The translations under genes and the position numbers were made by a program. The notes under the pieces are model-generated. The model did not search any database, had not been told where the DNA came from, and saw nothing but the letters and a program-made list of their open reading frames with translations. Positions 1-10,400 of a stretch of DNA of 64,000 nucleotides are shown here, in pieces. The stretch is from Bacteroidota bacterium (lineage in GTDB: Bacteria; Bacteroidota; Bacteroidia; Chitinophagales; Saprospiraceae), in contig JAAEZH010000003.1 in assembly GCA_018222965.1 (NCBI GenBank), forward strand, positions 86,478 to 150,477. The letters run 5' to 3'. Positions within the stretch are counted from its first letter, which is position 1. Each line of letters opens with the position of its first letter.

Positions 1-368
1 AAAATATAACGATCAGAAAGTTTTACTTCACTAATGCTGAGTCTGCACGGAAAAAGGCGGCCGTTTTTATGACGGGCCGTAACTTCTCGTCCGATTCCAA
101 TGATGCGGGCTATTCCCGTATCCAGGTAGTTTTTGATGTACTGATCGTGGCTGCTTTTATCGGGCTCTGGCATGAGCATATTGACATTCTGCCCGATCAT
201 CTCTTCTTTTTGATAGCCAAATAACTGAAAAACAGCATCGTTGACATTTTCCATTATACCTCTTTCTGAGATAATGATGATGCCGTCTGTGGCGGTATCA
301 ATGACTGCTCTTAGCCGTAAGGCCAACTCTTCCAGATTGTTGCTCCCTTCTTTTTCCTGTTCTTCCAA
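1..368 (-). CDS. PAS-domain sensor protein, FixL-like (partial, runs off left edge)
   Basis: About 122 residues are visible, reading leftwards out of the window. An in-frame stop lies at 381-383, so the gene starts just inside it; TTG at 368 is the best available start because the PAS fold (VIDTATDGI at residue 22 onward) needs most of the sequence, and the first ATG would cut into it. A single PAS domain is seen. It carries the FixL-type stretch MPEPDKSSHDQYI followed by RIIGIGREV. His74 and Arg94 of this copy align with the haem-ligand His200 and the O2-contacting Arg220 of Bradyrhizobium FixL, with Ile89 at Ile215; FixL Arg206 is Asn here. Haem/O2 sensing is therefore plausible but inferred. 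The output domain is outside the window: histidine kinase, GGDEF and others are all possible. It diverges from the Usp gene. Confidence 0.75.
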   Translation of the reverse strand, partial: MEEQEKEGSNNLEELALRLRAVIDTATDGIIIISERGIMENVNDAVFQLFGYQKEEMIGQNVNMLMPEPDKSSHDQYIKNYLDTGIARIIGIGREVTARHKNGRLFPCRLSISEVKLSDRYI

Positions 369-452
369 AGCTGTTGATGGTTAAAATTTGAGGTGTTAAA
401 ATAGAAAATATTGGAGTTTTGCCGGTATCGATTTTGCGGATTCCCCTTCCCA

Positions 453-468
453 AGTGATAAAAGTCACA
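453..468. promoter_or_regulatory. CRP/FNR-family dyad in divergent intergenic region
   Basis: The sequence AGTGATAAAAGTCACA has the half-sites GTGA and TCAC separated by six bases, which is the usual architecture of Crp/Fnr-family operators. It lies about 100 bp upstream of the Usp gene and 85 bp upstream of the PAS gene. Binding by any regulator is inference; no Crp/Fnr gene is in the window. Confidence 0.45.
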
Positions 469-570
469 ATGTATCCTGAGAATGATCATGCCACAAACCT
501 GCAGAAAGCCTGATTTTGCAAAGGATTTAGAGCGTGACATAAAAATCCACTTTTCAGAATCAATTTGCCT

Positions 571-1641
571 ATGTTACCGTCGATCCAGGTTTTAGGAGTG
601 CGGGCTTATCATAAAACGGAGACCCTGAAGAAGCTTGTCGAACAAGCTTTAAAGGCCCTGCGTATTGATGTTCCGGTACAAATGGTGACTGGCCTCGAAG
701 ATATGGTCGAGGCAGGAATTACCGCCATTCCGGCCGTGATTATTGATGGACATGTCGTTATTCAGGGCGAAATCCCGACACAGGAGGAGGTCCTGCGAGT
801 GATGCGTGGTGTGCTTCGGTCACAAAAAATATTAGTACCTGTAGATTTTTCTGAGGCATCCCATATTGCATTGCGTTATGCCGAAGGGCTGGCTCGAAAA
901 TATTATCTCAATGTAAAAGTGCTGCATGTATATAATCCGGCTGTCAACATTCCGGAAACCATGATGCAGCAAAGTGCCACTGAGTGGCTCGACGGTTTAC
1001 ATGAAGATATGCGCAGTTTTATCGACCGGGAATCCCCCCTGGTAAATAGTCGAATGCAAACGCCTGAGGTGCCCACTGAATACGAAATTCGTTCGGGGCG
1101 TGTTGAGGCAGAGCTTCGCAGAGAATCCCGTTTGCCCGAGACTCGCCTTGTTATTATGGCCAACAGTGGGGACCACGACATCGGTAATCGATGGTTTGGG
1201 TCCACTGCCGTGAAGGTAGCCAGACAGGCTGATTGTCCGGTTTTGCTGGTACCGGTAGATTATTCTTTTTCCGGCTTTCGCCGAATAACGGTAGCCACGG
1301 ATCAATCGAAAGTCGCTGCCTGGCACAAAAAATTTGTCGATGGCATGATTAGCCCTGAAAACGGCAAAGTTGATTATGTGAATATTGAACTCAAAAAACC
1401 ACTGAATGCACCGGTTCTTTCTACGGAGGAAGTCACCGACAATTCGGTGGTTCAGCACTGGGCAGATACCGTAGAAGAAGGCCTGCTGAGTTATGCTTCC
1501 GAAACTGATTCGGATCTCATAGTGTTATTAGCACAGCATAGAAGAGGTTGGCAAGATCTTTTTCATCGTTCCTGTACCAGAGAATTAGCACGGAAATGTC
1601 CATTGCCTATACTGGTTGTGCCACCGGCACCAAAGCAATAG
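571..1641 (+). CDS. Thioredoxin-like/tandem universal stress protein fusion
   Basis: A 356-residue protein with three parts. Residues 1-80 resemble the small thioredoxin-fold (Thioredoxin_3) family: beta-alpha-beta, then AIPAVIIDG with the cis-Pro position, but the usual CxxC after the first strand is replaced by RAYHKT, so it should be redox-inactive. Residues about 88-230 and 235-354 are two UspA domains; the first begins KILVPVDFSEAS and ends with the DCPVLLVPV strand, and the second ends PLPILVVPP. Neither shows a perfect G-2x-G-9x-G(S/T) ATP loop, though NSGDHDIGNRWFGST is close. Cytoplasmic stress/redox signalling role inferred from the family. ATG at 571 is preferred to the in-frame TTG at 565. 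It diverges from the PAS sensor gene and is followed by a clear terminator. Confidence 0.85.
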   Translation: MLPSIQVLGVRAYHKTETLKKLVEQALKALRIDVPVQMVTGLEDMVEAGITAIPAVIIDGHVVIQGEIPTQEEVLRVMRGVLRSQKILVPVDFSEASHIALRYAEGLARKYYLNVKVLHVYNPAVNIPETMMQQSATEWLDGLHEDMRSFIDRESPLVNSRMQTPEVPTEYEIRSGRVEAELRRESRLPETRLVIMANSGDHDIGNRWFGSTAVKVARQADCPVLLVPVDYSFSGFRRITVATDQSKVAAWHKKFVDGMISPENGKVDYVNIELKKPLNAPVLSTEEVTDNSVVQHWADTVEEGLLSYASETDSDLIVLLAQHRRGWQDLFHRSCTRELARKCPLPILVVPPAPKQ

Positions 1642-1679
1642 CCACCTAATAATTGGCATTTTTTGACAGGCTTGTGATG

Positions 1680-1712
1680 ATCCGATTTCGAGTAAATCGG
1701 ATTTTATTTTTT
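1680..1712 (+). terminator. Rho-independent terminator after Usp fusion gene
   Basis: Nine-bp stem ATCCGATTT/AAATCGGAT (1680-1688 and 1694-1702), five-base loop, then a T-rich tract. It lies 38 bp after the stop codon. Confidence 0.8.
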
Positions 1713-1864
1713 ATCTTGTGGCCGTTCGGAGATCGTTAAACGTAAAGTATTATCCGGATCGGGTTCCGCAGGCGCTCTTGCCTACCGATCCAATTTTGTA
1801 ACTCCGTTCCCCTTTTTTCCCCAAAGCAAAAGTTGAACGTAGAAATATTATTAGTAAAGAGCTT

Positions 1865-2947
1865 ATGAAGCCAGCAGTTAAATTTTCGCGACCGGATGCG
1901 GAAGGTTTTTTCCGTACAATGATGAATCGTGTAAATGATTATTTCCGCGAAAGCGGCGTCAAAAAAACCGGCAACTGGAAAATGTACCTCAAAACGGCTG
2001 TAATGGTCCTGACGTACGTGACTCCTTTTATTCTCGTTTTGTTGCAAGTATTTCCAGATTGGGTAGCCATTATCTTGTATGCCCTGATGGCCTTTGGTAA
2101 AACAGGCATTGGTTTGGCTGTTATGCACGACGCCAATCACGGTTCTTACTCCACCAATAAAACAGTAAACAAGATCATGGCCCGTTCCATGGAAATAATT
2201 GGAGGAAGTTCCTTTACCTGGAATATCCAGCACAATATCATGCACCACTCCTATACCAATATCTATGGATTGGATGAAGATATTGATGACAAACCATTCC
2301 TTCGTCTTTCTCCGCACGGGAAATATAAAGCATATCACCGTTTTCAGCATATCTATGCCATGGTGCTTTATAGCATGGCAACCCTGAGTTGGTTGCTGTT
2401 TAAGGATTTCAAACAACTGGTACATTATAACCGTACCGGTCTGACTGAAAAAAGCGGGAGCAAGCCGACAAAAGAAACCCTCCGTATGCTGGGCTCAAAG
2501 GCATTGTATGTCTTGTGTCTGGTTGTTTTACCTCTTGCAATGGGAGTTGCCTGGTGGGCCGTACTTCTGGGCTTTCTGCTAATGCACCTGATTACAGGAT
2601 TTATTATCACCATCATTTTCCAATTGGCGCATGTTGTTGAAGGTCCCAGCCACCATACACCTGAAAAAACAGGTACTATGGAAAATACCTGGGCGATACA
2701 CCAGTTGATCACAACGGCTAATTTTGCCTGCCAAAACCGTTTTGTTACCTGGTTTACCGGCGGCCTGAATCACCAGATCGAACACCATTTGTTTCCTTCG
2801 ATCTGCCACATTCATTATCGAAAAATTTCCCGCATTGTGCGGCAAACAGCCAAGGAGTTTGGACTTCCATACCACGAATTTCCAAAGTTCCGCCTGGCAC
2901 TGATGTCTCATCTCGGTGTTTTACGAGAATTTGGGCAACCAGCGTAG
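1865..2947 (+). CDS. Membrane fatty acid desaturase (front-end/acyl-lipid type)
   Basis: A 360-residue integral membrane di-iron desaturase. The three histidine boxes are visible: HDANH (88-92), HNIMHH (123-128) and HQIEHH (303-308). The glutamine two residues before HH in the third box (HQIEHH) is the variant typical of front-end (delta-5/delta-6-like, linoleoyl-CoA desaturase) enzymes; no cytochrome b5 domain is fused, as usual in bacteria. Hydrophobic segments at about 45-85 and 205-250 fit the four-helix topology. The reaction inserts a cis double bond in membrane acyl chains using O2 and electrons from ferredoxin or cytochrome b5; regiospecificity cannot be told. It is 223 bp downstream of the Usp gene, separated by a terminator, so it has its own promoter. 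The oxygen requirement fits the FixL-like neighbour, but a shared regulon is inference. Confidence 0.92.
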   Translation: MKPAVKFSRPDAEGFFRTMMNRVNDYFRESGVKKTGNWKMYLKTAVMVLTYVTPFILVLLQVFPDWVAIILYALMAFGKTGIGLAVMHDANHGSYSTNKTVNKIMARSMEIIGGSSFTWNIQHNIMHHSYTNIYGLDEDIDDKPFLRLSPHGKYKAYHRFQHIYAMVLYSMATLSWLLFKDFKQLVHYNRTGLTEKSGSKPTKETLRMLGSKALYVLCLVVLPLAMGVAWWAVLLGFLLMHLITGFIITIIFQLAHVVEGPSHHTPEKTGTMENTWAIHQLITTANFACQNRFVTWFTGGLNHQIEHHLFPSICHIHYRKISRIVRQTAKEFGLPYHEFPKFRLALMSHLGVLREFGQPA

Positions 2948-2966
2948 AAGGTATCTTAAATGATGC

Positions 2967-3007
2967 AAACCCCAAATATCGGATTAGCTCCGGTGTTTGG
3001 GGTTTTT
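2967..3007 (+). terminator. Rho-independent terminator after desaturase gene
   Basis: Ten-bp perfect stem AAACCCCAAA/TTTGGGGTTT (2967-2976 and 2996-3005) followed by T residues, 19 bp after the stop. Confidence 0.85.
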
Positions 3008-3011
3008 ATGT

Positions 3012-3397
3012 GGTGAAATGGTGGAATGGTGTAGGGTTTATTTCGTTGGTTCCGTTCTTTCCGTTGATCCCGTTGATCCCGTTGATCCCGTTCTTTCCGT
3101 TGGTTCCGAGAAAACGTGGTACGTGCGACGTGGTACGAATAGTGTACTGGTGAAATGGTGTAGGGTGGAATGGTTCATTCCGTTGGTTCCGTTCTTCCCG
3201 TTGATCCCGTTCTTTCCGTTGGTTCCGAGAAAACGTGGTACGTGCGACGTGGTACGAATAGTGTACTGGTGAAATGGTGTAGGGTGGAATGGTTCATTCC
3301 GTTGGTTCCGTTCTTCCCGTTGATCCCGTTCTTTCCGTTGGTTCCGAGAAAACGTGGTACGTGCGACGTGGTACGAATAGTGTACTGGTGAAATGGT
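3012..3397. repeat. 119-bp tandem repeat array with internal 9-bp slippage
   Basis: Units begin with GGTGAAATGG at 3012, 3149, 3268 and 3387 (last one truncated). The second and third units are 119 bp and nearly identical; the first is 137 bp because the subunit CGTTGATCC is present three times instead of once (two extra 9-bp copies). Reading frames across the array are repeat artefacts. Related fragments (GTGTACTGGTGAAA and CGTTGGTTCCGTT in the same order) occur on the other strand near 28907-28949, and weaker ones near 36460 and 46197, so this belongs to a dispersed family. The stretch 3398-3622 up to ruvA holds no gene. Confidence 0.95.
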
Positions 3398-3622
3398 TGG
3401 TTCCTTTCATTCCGATTCATTCAAAATTCCCGATTCAGCATTATCCGGTGTAAATGTTAAATCCAAAAAATGCAATACGAATTGCAAATTTTATTGTGGA
3501 GGGGATGATCCGAAATTTCGATTGCAGCACATACCTGTTAACTCCCCGCCCTTTTTCGTACCTTCGCTGCTCATTTTCAGCGGGAGCCGTTGAGGCAGTA
3601 TCTGCGCGAAAAATATTGGAGT

Positions 3623-4213
3623 ATGATCCACTACATTCAGGGAAAAATCACCTACAAAAGTCCCACGTATTTAATTGTTGAAGCAGGCGGTATTGGGTAT
3701 AAGATCAATATTAGCCTGAATACCTATTCATCCGTTCAGGACAAGGAAGAATTGAGGATTCTTACCTATTACTACATCAAGGAAGATGTGCATAGCTTGT
3801 ATGGGTTTGCTTCAGAAGAAGAACGTACGTTGTTTGGGCTATTACTCTCTGTGTCAGGAGTCGGACCTTCTACGACGCAAACCATGTTATCGACTATGAA
3901 TCCGGAAGAAATACGGGCAGCGATAGTAGGTGAAAATGCCTCTGCCATACAGAAAGTGAAAGGTATTGGTGCAAAGACTGCCCAACGCATAATTATCGAC
4001 CTGAAAGACAAAATCCTCAAAGGAACGGATTCAATTCCCGATCTGGCCGCCTCCGGAAACAATACGATTCGGGAAGAGGCGTTATCTGCATTGTTAGCTC
4101 TGGGATTTTCCCGGGCGCATGTATTGCGAGCGCTAAATCAGGTGATGAAAAAGCATCCTGAGATACGGCAGGTGGAAGAGATGATAAAACTAGCCCTCCG
4201 CCAGCTTGCTTAA
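3623..4213 (+). CDS. ruvA: Holliday junction branch migration protein RuvA
   Basis: A 196-residue RuvA. It binds the four-way junction and loads RuvB during recombinational repair. The N-terminal OB fold starts MIHYIQGKITYKSP; two helix-hairpin-helix motifs follow (LLSVSGVGPSTTQTML near 75 and VKGIGAKTAQRIIIDL near 112); a flexible linker leads to the C-terminal RuvB-binding three-helix domain (EEALSALLALGFSRAHV, 153-196). ATG 3623 is chosen because RuvA families start with this strand; an upstream in-frame ATG at 3590 would add 11 unconserved residues. A TACCTTCG box at about 3560 could be its -7 element. It sits directly upstream of sprA, an arrangement conserved in Bacteroidota. Confidence 0.96.
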   Translation: MIHYIQGKITYKSPTYLIVEAGGIGYKINISLNTYSSVQDKEELRILTYYYIKEDVHSLYGFASEEERTLFGLLLSVSGVGPSTTQTMLSTMNPEEIRAAIVGENASAIQKVKGIGAKTAQRIIIDLKDKILKGTDSIPDLAASGNNTIREEALSALLALGFSRAHVLRALNQVMKKHPEIRQVEEMIKLALRQLA

Positions 4214-4430
4214 ACAAGAAGACACCTTTTTGATTTAGGACCGTCTTTAATAGTGTTAAATTAATTAGACGAAACAAAATCGACTAGCGAACAACGTTTT
4301 ACTATCCGGAATCAAAACCCATCCAAAGAGACAGTTGCCTGAAAAGGATGTCTCGGTTTAAAGCGCCAATTTTCGGTCGTGTTTCCCCAACCGGTTAGAA
4401 ATAGATTTTGTATCCATCGGAACTGATATT

Positions 4431-7400
4431 ATGAGCAAAAGTTCTCTACTACTGGTAGCCCTGCTAAGCCTAATTGGAATTTGTGCCCAGGCTTCTGATA
4501 GTTTCGGAGGCGCCAACCTAGGCGATCCCTATGACCAAAGTTGGGTCGTATCCACTGATACGATTCCACTGGAAGATCGTTACAACGACTTTGTGACCGA
4601 TCCCGGAGCGAATCCGTTCGACTTGCAGGATCCGGGTATCATCGAGCAAAGTGTAGAATACGATCCCGAAACAGGCACCTACCTGATCGAAGAACGCATC
4701 GGTGATGACTTTTACCGGATGCCTACCTACATGACTTTTGAGGAATACCTCGATTACAAAGCCCAACAGGAAGAACAAGCGTATTTCGGCCAACTTTCAG
4801 GTCTTGGGAGCGATGATATAGGTGCCAGTGGCCGGGTAGACCCCATGAAACGCATCGATGTAGATAATAGCCTCGTAGATCGATTGTTTGGAGGCACCGA
4901 TGTGGAGATTCGTCCGCAGGGTAACATCGACCTGACGTTCGGAGTCGATTATCAAAACGTAGAAAACCCAGCTCTTACAGAAAGACAAAGACGAAATGGT
5001 GGCTTCGATTTCGATATGGCCATACAGATGAATGTTGAAGGCCAAATTGGAGAAAAACTCAAACTCTCCACCAATTACAATACCCAGGCCACTTTCGATT
5101 TCGACAATCAGATAAAACTCAATTACGATACCGATGCCTTTAGTGAGGACGAGATCATCAAAAAGATCGAAGCCGGTAACGTAAGCCTCCCCCTACGAAA
5201 TTCCCTCATCCAGGGATCCCAAAGCCTCTTCGGTATCAAAACCGAATTGCAGTTTGGCCGCCTCTGGATTACTGCCATTGCTTCTCAGCAACGATCCGAA
5301 AATGAGCGACTGACAATCGAAGGTGGAAGCCAGGTCCAGGAATTTGAAGTAAAAGCCGATGAGTATGACGAAAACCGGCACTTCTTCCTCTCCCATTACA
5401 ACCGCGATGTGTTTGAATCTTCACTCGAAAATCTGCCACAAATCCGAGGCCTGTTTAAACTGCAAAAGGTAGAGGTCTGGATTACCAATGACCGAAACGA
5501 AAACGAAGAGATTAAAGATATCGTAGCGCTGGCCGACCTTGGTGAGCCGGAAAGAAATCGGATGACTACAGATAACCCGGGGCTGCAGCCACCTGTTATT
5601 CCGAAGTACCAGGATATCTACATGGAGAATGCCCTGCCGGATAACAACGCAAACCCCATTTTTCAAGAACTTTTTGACAACCCCCGGGCACGGAAATCCG
5701 ATCAGGTATCTTCCGTACTTAAAGGAGCACCTTTCAATTTCCAACAGTCAATCGACTTTGAAAAAGTTTCCTCCGCCCGTAAATTGAACCCCAACGAATT
5801 TACTTTCCACCCGCAACTTGGTTTTATCTCTATCAATGTGAATGTGCAGCCGGATCAGGTGCTGGGTGTAGCTTATCAATATTCCTACCGGGATAGTATC
5901 TATCAGGTAGGTCAGTTCTCAGACGATGTTCCAACAGCAGGAGACAGCCTCGCCGACTCACGCGTCCTTTTTGTCAAGATGCTGAAATCTACCACACAAC
6001 GAGTAGACGTTCCGGCCTGGGACCTGATGATGAAAAACGTGTACTCCATTGGAGCCTTCCAGGTAACTCAGCAGGATTTCCGACTGGATATCTTTTACGA
6101 AGATCCGGGTGCCGGACAAAAGCGATTTTTGCCCGATACCGATTTGAAAGGAATCCCCCTCCTAAACGTATTTAACCTCGATAACCTGAATACACAGGGA
6201 GATCCCCAACGAGACGGGGTGTTTGACTTTGTGCCCGGCGTGACGATCAATCCGAGCAACGGACGAATCATGTTCCCGGTACTGGAGCCTTTTGGTTCCT
6301 CGCTGGCCGGGCAGATTGAAAGTCCGCTCGATAGTGCCCGTTATGTCTATCAGCAACTATACGACTCGACCAAAACACGGGCCCGGGAAGCGGCTTATCT
6401 AAACCGATATGTGATCCGGGGTGAATACAAATCCAGCGTAAGCTCAGAAATTTCGCTGGGTGCTTTCAACCTGCCTCCGGGTTCTGTAAGGGTTTCTGCC
6501 GGCGGACAACAACTGACCGAAGGCGTCGACTACGAAATTGATTACAACATCGGACGGGTTAAAATCCTGAATGATGCCCTGCTGGCATCAGCGGTGCCCA
6601 TAAATATAGACTTTGAGGATAATACCATATTCGGCTTCCAGACCAAATCGATGATAGGAGTCAGGGGGGAATTCCGGTTTAATCCCAACTTTACAATCGG
6701 GGGTACCTACCTCCATCTTTTTGAGCGCCCATTTACACCAAAAGTAAATATCGGCGACGACCCGATCAATAACCGGATTTATGGACTGGATGTTAATTAT
6801 AGCACCGAAGCTCCATTCCTGACCCGAATGGTGGATGCCATTCCATTGATCGAAACCAAAGAAAAATCTACCTTCTCCGTACTGGCAGAAACTGCTTTCC
6901 TGAAGCCGGGGCACGCCCGGGCCATCAACGAAGACGATGATGAAGAAAATGGAGGAGTGGTTTACATCGACGACTTTGAAGGAAGTGTGAGTGCCATTCC
7001 GTTGCACTCCCAGCCAAACCGCTGGAAACTGGCCTCCGTGCCGCAAAACGACTTAAATAACAACAACCCGATGTTTCCGGAAGTGGAGGTCGAAAACTCG
7101 GTCGTTCCGGGAGTAAACCGGGCTTTGCTAAACTGGTATCGGATGGATCCGGGGGTTGGTGGACCAAACCAGAATAACCCCTATACGACACAGATTAGCT
7201 GGCAGGAGATTTTTGAAAATTTCTCCAATCAGAATGTTCCCCAGTTTGGAGGGGCCGGTGTCGACCCATTCTTAAATACAGTACCAGGTCTTAATCTGAG
7301 TTATTATCCGGATGAGCGCGGCCCTTACAACTTTGATCCGCCAAGTGGTACTGCCTTTTCTGCTGGTTTGAGTACCAACGGAGGTTTGTTGGAGCCGGAG

Positions 7401-10400
7401 ACTCGCTGGGCCGGTATCATGCGGGATATTACCACCAATGACTTTCAGGCAGCCAACGTGGAGTTTGTAGAATTCTGGTTGCTTTCTCCTTTCCTCGACA
7501 CCCTGGGAAATGCCTCCTCTAACCCAATGGATCATGAAGGAACAGTATATCTGGAACTGGGTAATATTTCCGAGGATATCCTTAAGGATGGCCGGAAGTT
7601 CTTTGAGAATGGTTTGCCGGGGCCAGAGACGATGGATCCCGAACAGACTTATGTTGAAACCCAGTGGGGGCGCGTACCTGTTGTTCAGCAAGTGACCAAC
7701 TCTTTCGATGCCAACCCGGATGTACGTCAACAACAGGATATCGGTTTTGATGGTTTGTCGGATGAAGAAGAAGAAATATTTTATTCTGACTGGCTGTCAC
7801 TGGTGCAGGGGCACGTAACCAATCCAGACAGGCTGGCCGAGATTTTGGCCGACCCATCCAACGATAACTACGTTTACTACAATGATGCAAACGTATATGG
7901 TCAAAATGACAATGCTTTAGTTCGTTACCGGGCATTTAACGGCTCGGAAGGTAATACTCCGGCTGCCTCTGAAGACAGCAACGTAAACACCTTCGGTTCC
8001 AACTTCCCGGATATTGAGGACCTTAACGATGATCGTACCACCAACGAAACAGAAGCTTATTTCCAATACCGGATTCCGATCGAGTTTGACGGCGATGACG
8101 GGATCGACCTGGGAAGTGAGTTTGTGGTGGAGCGTGTAGATGTAGAAGGCACCAATCGGGCCTGGTATCGATTTAAGGTGCCACTCGATTTGCCAGCTAC
8201 CCACCCCAACTTTAAGAAAGTAGGCGGTATTCAGGATTTCCGTTCAATCGGATTTATCCGGATGTATCTGAAAGACTTTAAAGATGAAACCCACCTGCGT
8301 TTTGCCCGTCTGGACCTGGTGCGTAACCAGTGGCGTCGGTATATTCTCCCGAGTGGGGCAACTGATATTGGTGGTCCACAGGAAGAAGGCGATGTGCTGT
8401 TTGATGTTTCTGATGTAAACATCGAGGAGAACGCCTCCAAGGAGCCCTTTAACTACGATCTGCCTCCGGGGATTACCAGGGAGCAGGCATTCGGTGTAAA
8501 CCAGCTGGCGCAGCAGAATGAGTCGGCCATGGTAATGAATGTTTGTAATCTGGGAGATGGAGATGAACGAGCCATTTACAAGCTTACTTCGCTGGATCTG
8601 CGTCTGTATGAAGGCTTAAAAATGTTTGTGCACGGAGAGCGGAAGCCAGATGACCCAAGCCTTCAAGATGGGGATCTGACGGTATTTATTCGGATCGGTT
8701 CCGACTTTTCCCGCAACTACTACGAATACGAAATGCCGCTGACCTTATCTGATCCGGATAATAGCCTTAATTATGGAGACCCCGGACACAATCGGATCGT
8801 TTGGCCGGTAGAAAACGATATGGAAGTCATGTTCCAGATTTTCAAAGATTTGAAAATCATGCGGAACAACGGAGGCATTGATCCGGGATCCATCTATCCG
8901 TTGAATGGATTCGAAGACCCTACCCGCCCGGGTTCGTTTGTACGTATTAAGGGTAATCCAAACCTCGGTGAGGTGAAAGGTGTGATGGTCGGTATTCGCA
9001 ACCCGAAAGACGACAACGCACCACACTGTGCAGAAGTTTGGGTTAACGAAATGCGCGTATTTGGCCTCGACGAACGAGGTGGTATGGCTGCATTGGCACG
9101 GGTAGATATGCAATTGGCCGATTTTGGTAATCTTTCCCTTGCGGGGAATTACAGTACGGTTGGATTTGGAGCCCTGGACCAGCAATTGATCGAGCGTAGC
9201 CGGGAAGAGATTCTGTCTCTTGATCTGGCTACAGATTTCCAATTGGGTAAATTCTTCCCGGAGCAGTGGAATCTTTCCATTCCGTTCTACTACCAGCTTT
9301 CGCAAGAAACGCGAACGCCCCAGTTTGACCCCTACGATCTTGACCTGACGCTCGATGAAAAACTCGAAGCAGCCGATGCTGCCAACAGGGATTCGATACG
9401 TACGATCGCGCAAGACGTGACGACCATAGAGAGTTTCAACTTTACCAACGTAAGAAAAGGCCGTTCGGCGCAAGCCACCGGAAAACCTATGCCCTGGAGT
9501 ATTGAAAACTTCAGCCTGTCTTACGCCCAATCAGAAATAAACCATCGGGATCCGATTATTGAAAGCGACAATTTGCGTACATACCGGGGAATTGTCGATT
9601 ACGGATATTCGCGGGGTGCCAAATACATCAAGCCATTCGACAAGATCGTCAAAGGCGGTGCCGCAAAGTATTTGAAGTTTCTCAAAGAGTTTAATTTCAA
9701 TCCGCTGCCAAACTCCTTTGGATTTAGCACGGTGATGGATCGTCAGATTTCAACCACCAGTTATCGCTTTACCGATGGAGATCCCCTGTACACGACCTTC
9801 TTTAACAAGCGGTGGACCTGGGATCGATCCTACAGCCTTACCTGGGATTTTGCCCGTTCGCTGAAGTTCAATTTTGACGCGATCAACACCGCGGTAATTG
9901 ATGAGCCGGAAGGTTTGATCGACAATGATGCCAAGCGGGCAGAAATTTGGGAACGCATCCAGGGCTTTGGTCGTAACAAATCCTATAACCACAATTTTGG
10001 CATCACCTACACCTTGCCGTTTAAGTACTTCCCGGGCCTCGACTTTATCAATGTGCGGGCAAATTACAATGCGGGATATTCCTGGACAGCTGCCGCACTC
10101 AATGTACAGTCGCTGGGTAATGTGATTCAAAACAATCAAAGCCGGTCACTCAACGGAGATCTGGACTTTGTGAAGCTCTACAATAAATCCAAGTTCCTGA
10201 AAAAGCTAAACGGCACCTCTCGTCCGTCACCAAGCCGGGGCGGATCTCGGGGAGGACGGCCTGGAGCAGATCAACCTGCAAGAGGCAATGACGACGATCG
10301 GGAAAGAGGCGATAAGGAGCCGGGCATTGCGGCTAAGTTGTTTATTCGTCCGCTGTTGATGATCCGTAAATTCCGGGGTACCTACTCAGAGACCTTTGGA

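Noticed and set aside
298-540. Minus-strand frame overlapping the start of the PAS gene
   Set aside because: Out of frame with the PAS domain, no family resemblance, and it covers the divergent promoter region.
1736-2425. Long antisense reading frame opposite the desaturase
   Set aside because: The plus strand encodes a complete desaturase with all histidine boxes; the antisense frame has no recognisable domain, start context or neighbours.
3012-3397. Possible CRISPR array or coding genes in the tandem repeat block
   Set aside because: Units are 119 bp with no distinct repeat/spacer partition, no cas genes are nearby, and the open frames of 70-90 codons exist only because the repeats lack stops in phase.
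8745-9530. 261-codon antisense frame within sprA
   Set aside because: Shadow of sprA codon bias; no motif, no promoter.
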